Shown: piece after piece, positions 55,999-64,000 of the stretch
How the letters are laid out: each line of letters starts with the position of its first letter
How positions within the stretch are numbered: the first letter of the stretch is position 1
Source: Phaseolus vulgaris
Lineage: Eukaryota > Streptophyta > Magnoliopsida > Fabales > Fabaceae
Direction of reading: 5' to 3'
NCBI RefSeq assembly: GCF_000499845.2
Contig: NC_023749.2
Span: 18,419,138-18,483,137, forward strand
DNA: 64,000 nucleotides
Position numbers and translations under genes: made by a program
Notes under the pieces: model-generated
The model's database searches: none
The model's input: the letters and a program-made list of their open reading frames with translations, nothing else
Told to the model about the DNA's origin: nothing

Positions 55999-56562
55999 GC
56001 CCCCCAGTCTCGAGTTGTAAATCTGTTCAGCGAAGAGACTAAAGTCCTCGCCCTGCCGACCTACGTGGCTTCACGTGACAGACGTGTATAGGACACCTGA
56101 AGTGATGTTTTCCTATTCCTATCTTAATTTGTGCAGACATGTCTCTAATCGAACAGCTGTGACTTAACATCGCTTGTGTTTCCACGTTTACGTTTAAACG
56201 TTTCAAAAACGCGCACTTCATGCACTGTTTCATCACTCAAAACTTCTCTTGCACTCTTCTTCTTCTTCTTCGAGCCCTCTCGTTTCCTCTATCGTAAAAA
56301 TCAGAACTTTCGCTCATTAGCAATCAAAGGTATGATTTTTCTCCATTGATTGCTCTTTGTTTCTGATTTTGTGCATTGATAACTGCGTGGAACTGTTCAA
56401 ACTTTTGCATGTTAAGTTTTCTTCTGCTTTTTCTTCGTTCCTCTGTTTTCTGGGTTTTCCTGTCTGGGTAGGGTTTTTCTGGGCTTCTTTAGTTTCACAC
56501 CATAGCCCCCTTTATGAACCTTTGCTTTCTACTTTTCCTTGCTTTTTCTAGCTTCCTTCATC
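55999..56562. other. Element C segment between LTR and antisense ORF
   Basis: Contains the polypurine tract (minus strand) and then sequence resembling an antisense 5' leader: a TCTTCTTCTTCTTC pyrimidine tract and T-rich stretches. No coding frame convinces. Confidence 0.5.
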
Positions 56563-58524
56563 ATGGCACGAATGAAAGTCACCGCTAACCCTCCTCCACC
56601 TAGCGTCAACTACAAGCCCTTATACCCTTGGGCCTCCGATGATCTCCTTGCTAAAACCTCCACCCTCAACCTCTATTGTAGACTAGAGGACGCATCTAGA
56701 TAGCAAACCTGAGTTCATGGGTAGGGTGTTCGGGAGAGAGTGCGACGCCTACATCTCGGTTCGTCCATGCGTAGAGGGCAAACCCGTGTGCATGGACAGT
56801 CGTGCCAATGAAGGTGAACCCTTATTCTTCTTCTACCAGACTGTCTTCAAGCGCATTAGGCAGGGCCTTCCCTTCAGCAGTTCGAAAGGGAGTTTCTAAC
56901 AGAAATAAATGTTGCCCCTGCCCAGCTGCATCCCAATAGTTGGGCCTTCATAAGGGCCTTCTCCATACTCTGCAATCACTTTGGCCACGCCCCCTCTGTC
57001 GACGTCTTCCTTCATTTCTTCGAAGCCAAGCAACCTGGGAAGAACTTATGGGTGAGCTTTAGCGGTGTGGCGGGAAAAGTCTTCCTTACCTTGTTTCAAT
57101 CGTCATACAAAGGCTTCAAGGGGAAGTTCTTCAGGGTGTGCAGCTCTGAACACGACCGCACCTCGTTGGACGCATTCCCCTTGTACTAGGTGGGGGAGTT
57201 AAAACTCAAGAAATCCAAAACCCTTGATGAGCTTTCTTTTGCCAATCGTGGGGTATGCCAAGTGTTAGCCAGCTTGGGGGTGGTTTTCAACACCGCCGAG
57301 CTTATAAAGTGCGAGTATGATCCATCCAGACTCGCCAACTACATTGGTATAGAGCCCTGCCTCTAACCTTTTACTCTACCTATACCGCTTTGTTTATCTG
57401 TTACCTCATACCTTACATATGTCTTAATTTTCTTCCTTTCCTTCATTCGCTAAGTTCTTATTTCTTCTTCTTCTGGTGCGGGCGCCTCAGCACCCGCTGC
57501 TGCACCTATACCCCAATCCGTTCTTGCCCCTGCGACCTCAGCCCCTATTGCCGCAATTCCCTTGGCAATCGTTGGGGCCTCTCCAACTCCAACCCCCCTT
57601 GAGAAAGGCAAAGGGGTGGTAAACATCGCCTCTGATGATAAGGAGGACACCTTGGACAACCCTGTCTTCAAGAGGCGTAGGACGGCAGTGGCGGCTTCCT
57701 CTCATTCCACATCAGCTAGCTGTCCTGCCTCGTTCAGGGAGCACCCACCGAGCGCCTCATCCCCCCAAAGCCTTTTTGCGCACGAGGGTGGGGGTGAAAA
57801 CGCCCCTGAGCCTGTCCCTACGCCTGCTCCTGACCTTCCCCTGGTCCTTCAACAAATCCTTAAAGGCTATCAGAAAGAGGCCATGGGAGGCTCCAATGAA
57901 AAGGCCGCGCGGGAGAGCTTGGCTTTCAACCTCAGTGAATTCTTTGCCCAAGTTGACGCCTTCTCCCGTGAGGCAGAATCGAAGACAAAAAAGCAACTAG
58001 CTTTGACAGGAAAACTGGATCTGGTGAAGGAACAACTTGCGCAACAGGCTCAGGTCTTCTTCAACCATGAGACTGCACTGAACCAGAAGCTAAGTGCCCT
58101 CCACAGGCCGAGCTAGAAACCAACAAGAAACTCCACGAAAAGGGCCAAGAGTACACCACCCTGTTGGGCAAAGTTGTGCCATTATGTACTCAGGTGGTGG
58201 GACTCCAAGAAGAAGCTGAGGCCAACAAGGCTAAGATGGCAAGACTTGAAGAGCGCGCCACCGATTGGGAGGTGCAGCTGGGCAAGGTGGAGGTTGAGCT
58301 CGTCGCACAAACTGAAGCCCTTGAGAAGGCCAAGGCGGAGCTCACCTCACAAATCGAAGTCTTTGGGAAAGCCAAGACGGAGCTCATCAATGATGCCGTC
58401 GATGCATGCGCAGCGGGGTTCAAAGATGCTCTCGCTCAGGTTGCTTGCAAGCATCCTGAGATGGATGTCGCTCTCTTCGAACCACATCGTTGATGGGCAG
58501 ATTGTGCCTAGGCACCCTCAATAG
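56563..58524 (+). pseudogene. Element C antisense ORF (opposite to pol), broken
   Basis: Third homolog. ATG 56563 (MARMKVTANPPPPSVNYKPL), frame breaks near 56700 and 56890, then AQLHPNSWAFIRAF, LWVSFSGVAGKV, and PLY-stop-VGEL where TAG replaces a Trp codon (57187-57189). It ends NYIG at 57346 with donor GTATAG. The acceptor is probably CGCCTCAG at about 57490. Exon 2 has Ala/Pro-rich and acidic patches, then long coiled coil with a frame break near 58110, and ends VDGQIVPRHPQ at 58524. Layout, intron site and C-terminal motif match elements A and B. Confidence 0.82.
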
Positions 58525-58965
58525 GAGCTTGGCTTGTGTAATCTAATCTTTGAAACAATTCCCCTTTGGAAACTTGTATTTAATATGATCTTGCACCTTT
58601 CTTTACTCGTCTTTACTGCATTTGCTTTGCTTGTCTTATTCATCTTCGTTTGCCAATCACTGTGTCTTTTACTGCCGATCTTACTTGACAACGCTTCAAT
58701 ACTAATATCTTTAGCACACAACCTTCTTGACAAACTTAAGACTTTGAACCTTAGGTAGCACGCCTACTACCTTCACTACCTTGTAACTTGAGATGGAGGC
58801 GAGGCACGCGTGAACCTTTAACTGGCCTTGCTCTGATTCTGCTAGGGCAAGGGAAATTCCTTTTTTGATCCTTACGCATGCTTTGTGGTTGGAGAGAATG
58901 TAGTAACTGGCCTCATCTTTACCCCTAAGACGATAGAGGACTTAATTGGGACTCCTTTCGCTTAG
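58525..58965. other. Element C non-coding segment
   Basis: No gene seen between the antisense ORF and the tandem repeats. Confidence 0.5.
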
Positions 58966-58969
58966 CCCT

Positions 58970-59400
58970 GGCGTTTGTACCTGAGAGGAGGCGTCCTACG
59001 CGGGAGCTGCCACTCCCCCTCAAGGTTTCTAGTTTCAAGGTGTTCCCCTAGCCTCGTCTTTGCTCACAGGAAAAGGAGGACTTAGCTTGATCAAGGGGGA
59101 GGTGTCCTAAAGGAAACTGTCAATCCCCCTCGAGGTGTCTAAACACCAAGGCGACAGGTTCGCCCCTGACTGAACCTTGTTGTTCGTACTTGGTGCCCAC
59201 GCTCGAGGGGGAGGCGTCCTAAAAGAAGCTGCCATTCCCTCTTGAGGTGTCTAAACACCAAGACGACAGGTTCGTTCCTGGCTGATCCTTGTTGTTCGTA
59301 CTTGGAGCCCATGCTCGAGGGGGAGGCATCCTAAAGGAAGCTGGCACTCCCTCTCGAGGTGTCTAAACACTAAGACGACATGCTCGCCCCTACATTGCAC
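58970..59400. repeat. 112-bp tandem repeats of element C
   Basis: At least three units with GGGGGAGGCGTCCTAAA, CTCGAGGTGTCTAAACACCA and TTGTTGTTCGTACTTGG. The anchor AGGYGTCC occurs at 59100, 59212 and 59324, exactly 112 bp apart. A more diverged unit precedes at 58985. The position in the element (after pol, before the antisense ORF) corresponds to the arrays in A and B. Confidence 0.9.
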
Positions 59401-59449
59401 AAAAATTCGAGAATGTGTATACTTCAATCGAAATTTTTATTGGGTGATC

Positions 59450-60632
59450 TCATTAAAAAACCCTTGTAAATTTAAGATTGGCCGCAATCCATGTTCGAGG
59501 AATTGCGCCTCCTTCTAAAGTCTCAAGTTTGTACGTCCCGTTGCCGAGGACCTCCGTCACCCTAAAAGGACTAGTCCACTTGGGGGACAACTTGTTCTCC
59601 AACTAGTATGGTTGAGCCTTTCGGATTACCAGGTCAGCGACCTGAAACTGTCTAGGCCTTAGCTTGGAGTTGTGCTTGTGCTCCACCCTTCTCTTCAATG
59701 CTTCAACTTTGATCCTCGCCTCCTCCCTGACCTCATCCAGCAGATCCAGATTCACCTTCCTCTCTTCATTAGACTCCTTGGCCACGAAACTTTGAAAATG
59801 TGGCAAGCTCTCCTGAATCTCTATCGGAATCATCGCGTCTGACCCATACACCAAGCTGAAGGGTGTCTCTCAGGTGGTGGAATGAGGCGTGGTGTGGTAA
59901 GCCCACACTATCCTAGGAACCTTTCTCTGCCCAGGTTCCTTTAGCCTTCTCGAGTCTTCTCTTCAGACCCCTGAGTAGGACTCTATTGGCGGACTCAATC
60001 TGCCCATTTGTCTAGGGGTGCTCAACCGATGCGAACACCTGTTTTATTTCGACCTTCGTGCACAGTTTGCCTAGTTGTTGGCTCGCAAACTGTGTGCCAT
60101 TGTCGGAAACTAGATTCCTCGGCACACCAAAGCGGCATACTATATTCTTCCACACAAAGTTTTGTATCTTGTGAGCTGTGATTTGTGCTACTGGCTTAGC
60201 CTCTATCCACTTCGTGAAGTATTCAATAACCACTACGAGATATTTCATCTGTCTTACCGCCAAAGGAAAGGGCTCCTAGAATGTCGATTCCCCATGTGTG
60301 AAATGGCCACGGGCTGTAAATCGACCTCAGCTCTTCTAGCGGCGCCTTGTGCCAGTCGGCGTGCTATTGACATTGCTTGCATCGCAGGGCGTACCTCGTG
60401 CAATCTTTTCTTACTGTTGGTCAGAAATACCCTGCACGAACGACCTTTGATGCCAGGGACCTACCACCAACATGGCTACCACAAATTCCCTCGTGGTTCT
60501 CAGCCATTATTTGCGTACACTGGTCTCCGCTCACACACACCAAGATTGGGTGGGTGAACCCATGTCTGAACAGCTCCCCATCCACAAGGGTGTACTTGAC
60601 AGACTTCCTCTTTATCTTCTTGCCCTCCTCGG
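59450..60632 (-). pseudogene. Element C integrase, minus strand
   Basis: Right to left: YTLVDGELFRHGFTHPILV, NHEGICGSHVGGRSLASKVV (zinc domain), YLVVVIEYFTKWIEAKPVA, VSDNGTQFASQQLGKL, then the C-terminal domain (MIPIEIQESLPHFQSFVAKE; LGNGTYKLETLEGGAIPRTW) to about 59460. Frame breaks occur near 60270, 60000 and 59860. The sequence is close to the integrase of element B. It is interrupted upstream at 60632 by a solo LTR. Confidence 0.85.
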
Positions 60633-61879
60633 TGATAGAGATCAAATAAGGGAGGATTTTACTAATGGAGGAAGAGGTCATTCACCCAAACATTTGAAGT
60701 TCTTCCTTCTAGTCTTCTCAAAAATTAAAGAAGAATTAAAATAAAGAGAGGACCAAACCTAAAGCCTAAAGAAGACTCAAGAATGGGCTTCAATTAATAT
60801 CTCTCTTTATAGTTTCTTTTGTATAAATTTGTAAATAATATAGAATAGTGTTTAGGTAGGTGCTAAGAGGGAAACCTAAAGATACCTCTTGTGTAAAGCA
60901 TCTTTAGATATTAGCTTTAGAAAATTCTAGAAAGATATCCCTTCCTCGTTCACTTTAGGCACTAGAAGTGGAAGAGTTACAAGGGAACTTTAGTTAGCTT
61001 CTTTTGTAAGCCTCTTGTACTTTCATGACAGGTCCTTCTCCTATATAAGGAGGGCTTGAGTCTTTCTAATACATATTTGATATTTTGAGTAAAGAAATTC
61101 TCCTAAATTGGTGAGTGATTGAGAGACTTATGTCTTCTCTTCTTCTAGTCTCATCTTGAGTGCATCATGGAACCTCAAGTGGTGGCTTCTACACTCATCT
61201 TGGAGCCTTACATCCTTCAAGTGGCGTGTTCATCTCCAAGAACTCCAACCACATAAGTTCCCTATTTCATTTCATCTTCTTCATCCATTTTCCCTTCATT
61301 CCAAATTATCCATTTTTGTTCTACTTGTTTGTTTTCACTTTCAATCGGTGCAATCTATTCCTTATGATGTCCTCTTTCATTTTCTGCACTTATATTCAAT
61401 TTTAATCGGTGCAAATTGGTTGTTCTTGCTGTTTTTGTCACGTCCTCCATGGGTATAATTGCTATATGTTGTGTTCTTGAGTTTCTATTATGGGTTGTTG
61501 TTCAAAATGGGTTTCTATGTGAGTTTGGCTTGGTTACTTGTGTTTTGGTGAGTTCTGTTGAACCAAGTGGTGTTCAAGCTTTGAAGAATCCAAACCCTTT
61601 GAAGGATGTTGAAGCCTTGGATGTGCTTGTTGTTGCTGTGCTGTTTTAGTTAGGATCTGGGGTAGATTTTGTATGTAATCCACCTCTTGATTGAATCCAA
61701 AGCATAGGCATTCTCAATCTTTTTGAAAGAAAAATGTTTTTCAAACTAAGTTAAAAACAACCGATTGTTTTATCGAAACAACCGATTGTTTATACTTAGA
61801 TGTTTTTAGAAAAGATTGAAAACTGTTTTTCAAATGGTTGAGCTGTTAAAACCAAAACAACCGATTGATTCGAGGAAAC

Positions 61880-62121
61880 ACTTGATGTGTGATAACACAA
61901 GTGCCATCAATCTTGCCAAAAATCAGATTCAACACTCAAGGACCAAACATATTGAGATAAGGCATCATTTCATCAGGGATCATGTAAACAATGGGAACTG
62001 TGAAGTGAAGTTTGTGGAGACCAAACTACAGTTAGCTGACATTTTCACGAAGTCATTACCAAAAGAGAGGTTTTTCTTCTTAAGAAATAAGTTAGGTATT
62101 CTTTATCTTAATAATTTGTGA
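61880..62121 (+). pseudogene. Copia RNase H C-terminal fragment
   Basis: LMCDNTSAINLAKNQIQHSR, HIEIRHHFIRDHV and LADIFTKSLPKERFFF, ending at TGA 62119-62121. Nearly the same as the fragment at 31368-31631 but on the + strand. It is fused upstream to LTR sequence. Confidence 0.88.
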
Positions 62122-62412
62122 AGACAAATAGGGGGAGAATTAATTGGTTCTTGTATATCTTTATCTGATACTGTATAAACTGTTAAATCTCTGATTTAAA
62201 GCTATTTTCTGTTGCTGCTGATAGAAAAAACCGATTGTTTCGTGTAAACAACCGATTGTTTATCATGTTTTATGCTTTGAATATATAAAAATCTAACCTG
62301 CTGCTATAAGAAGCATTGGATAGTATAAATGCTACTTTTGCAGGTACTGCTTTAGATTCAATCTGATCAAACACAAGCACCATGGATTTGTCTTCATCAA
62401 ATAGGGGGAGAT

Positions 62413-63554
62413 TGTTGAACCAAGTGGTGTTCAAGTTGTGAAGAATCCAAACCCTTTTAAGGATGTTGAAGCCTTGGCTGTGCTTGCTGTTGCTGTGCTG
62501 TTTTAGTTAGGATCTGGGGTAGATTTTGTATGTAATCCACCTCTTGATTGAATCCAAAGCATAGGCATTCTCAATCTTTTTGAAAGAAAAATGTTTTTCA
62601 AACTAAGTTAAAAACAACCAATTGTTTTATCGAAACAACCGATTGTTTATACATAGATGTTTTTATAAAAGATTGAAAACTGTTTTTCAAATGGTTGAGC
62701 TGTTAAAACCAAAACATCCGATTGATTCGAGGATACAACCGATTGTTTGTTTTGGTACCATAACAGAAAAACTGTTTTATCTTTGATTGAGCTTTAAATA
62801 TTTTTGATTGTTTACGCTCCAGTCTTTAAATGCTTTGACCAATCTTTAAATGCAATTAAAAGAGTTTGTTAAGATTTGATAACAAACAACATCTTTGAAT
62901 ATATTCAGAAAAACATATTTGAGTAACAAGATTTGTTAATAGAGTTTTTGAGTTTTGCAAAGAGTTGAGATTGCTTAGAGTTTGTGATTGATCAAAGTGT
63001 GTGGAATAGGATTCTGCTTGTATTGATTTCAAATTATCTTCTGTAACAAGTATAATCCTTGTACTCTGTTGAACAAGTTTCCTTTGTGTGTTTGTTGAAA
63101 TTTGTTGTGTGTTCTTGAGGGGATCATGATCAACAATCTTAGTGTTGGTGTGTTGGCCAAGAGAAGTGTGTGTCTTGAGGGGATCAAGGTCACTTTCTTG
63201 GTTGTGGTGTAAGTGATCAAGGTGTGATTGCTTAGTGGATTTCCTCAGAGGTTTTTGAGAAGACTGGATGTAGCTCTGGGTTTAGAGTGAACCAGTATAA
63301 ACATTTGTGTACATTTTCTCTATCCCTAACTCTTTAATTTCAGTTTTGATATTTGTTTACTGGTATAAACAATCGATTGTTTCTGCGAAACAACTGATTG
63401 TTTTGCTGGTGCAGTGCTTTAAGCTTTGTGTTTTTGAAAAACTGATTTCTAAATCAAGGTATTCTCGAAGTAATTTCATTCCAGGCTTAAAAAATTGCGA
63501 AAATTCTCTTTAAACAATTCACCCCCCTCTAGTTTAAAGCCATATATTCTAACA
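62413..63554 (+). repeat. 3' LTR of the deleted copia element
   Basis: 1142 bp, from TGTTGAACCAAGTGG to ATTCTAACA, homologous to 35613-36738 (opposite strand). It has six or more copies of AAACAACCGATTGTTT variants. Confidence 0.9.
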
Positions 63555-63679
63555 AGTTCTTGAATGTTAAGAACATTGATCCAATTCTTAAAAAGTGCCT
63601 AATCATATTCCAACTCAAGTTGAATCCATAACATGTCTTTAGAATATCCCTATCATGTTATTGGAATCATATCACTCGG

Positions 63680-64000
63680 GCTCCAATGGGAGTATCCCAT
63701 TGGCTAGGTAGCGCCTATAGGGTGTCATCCATGTGTCCCCTTCCTCAACTATGCATACCTGCATAGGATCCCCCTGCGAGACCGGGTAAGCGCTTACACT
63801 GGGCGTCTCCTGAGTTAACGACCGATGGCTCCTCGCCCCTCCCCTAATCGTACTGACCTGATGAACGCCCACCATATTATTCTGCGACGAATGTCCATGG
63901 TGCTTTGAGGGTTTCTTGTGTCACCGTCGTCTGCCTTTCCCCCTTGCCCGAACTGGCGAGCTAGGCTAGCATGTCAACTCGGGCATTCTGCTCTCTCGGG
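63680..64000 (-). pseudogene. Element C pol, upstream part, running off the window
   Basis: The minus strand from 64000 contains REQNARVDMLA, a stop, then LASSGKG (end of the second RNase H), a linker and WMTPYRRYLANGILPLEPE, reaching 63680 where the solo LTR cuts in. In-frame stops near 63965 and 63880 show decay. Phase matches the integrase fragment beginning at 60627. Confidence 0.78.

Larger units (their letters stand above)
61556..63554 (+). mobile_element. Internally deleted SIRE-like copia element
   Basis: 1999 bp with the duplication AGTTC (61551-61555 and 63555-63559). It consists of the first about 325 bp of a 5' LTR, then a fragment of RNase H and the internal 3' end, then a complete 3' LTR (62413-63554). 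The primer site, gag, protease, integrase and RT are gone. Since the duplication is intact, the loss occurred after insertion, or the element inserted in deleted form with help in trans. Confidence 0.86.
60633..63674. mobile_element. Solo LTR (family E) carrying a nested copia element
   Basis: Starts TGATAGAGATC and ends AATCATATCA, flanked by CTCGG (60628-60632 and 63675-63679). Without the nested copia element it is about 1038 bp (60633-61555 plus 63560-63674). It has a TATATAAG box at 61042-61049, so it is read in + orientation. No internal domains of its own family. Confidence 0.82.

Noticed and set aside
55578..56042. + strand frames over the element C LTR
   Set aside because: LTR sequence with GC-rich composition; no coding similarity.

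Overview
This is plant nuclear DNA, most likely from a legume of the bean/cowpea/soybean group. That assignment is an inference from the retrotransposon families and the gene, not a species identification. The one clear host gene is a seven-exon dihydroorotase (PYR4, de novo pyrimidine synthesis) on the + strand at 15158-18757. A second, unidentified minus-strand gene is suggested by three exon-like blocks at about 701-1961. Almost everything else is LTR retrotransposon DNA, much of it nested. No bacterial-type operon, CRISPR array or rRNA gene was seen.

Layout: 1-3540, possible minus-strand gene tail interrupted by a small inverted-repeat transposon (517-738). 3541-13800, a fold-back inverted-repeat element split by a young Ty3/gypsy element of Tat type (element A, 3803-13040, 469-bp LTRs differing at one site, target duplication ATAAA). 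It carries gag-pol, a 51-bp tandem repeat and an intron-containing antisense ORF. 14400-19040, the PYR4 gene. 19040-24720, old repeats: gypsy integrase remnants, a 1.2-kb GC-rich minisatellite and a copia gag remnant.

24720-52400 is a nested stack. A decayed minus-strand gypsy copy is split by a copia solo LTR (27274-50555, duplication TTAGT). That LTR contains a rearranged Tat-type element (element B, about 28071-50289). Element B's pol is split by a minus-strand SIRE-like copia element (29914-36738, duplication GAGTT). Its 3' tandem repeats are split by a CRM-like gypsy element (38264-47223, duplication AGTAT). The CRM-like pol is in turn split by a solo LTR (43559-44788, duplication GTTGG). 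52400-55140 holds further gypsy remnants. 55142-64000 is a minus-oriented Tat-type element (element C) running off the window; its pol is interrupted by a solo LTR (60633-63674, duplication CTCGG) that itself contains an internally deleted copia element (61556-63554, duplication AGTTC).

PYR4 is the only feature with a clear cellular role. Every retroelement here carries at least one disabling lesion, although element A is nearly intact. The most notable unexplained component is the antisense ORF present in all three Tat-type elements, with an intron at the same place in A and B and a matching donor in C. I found no clearly new defence or metabolic system.
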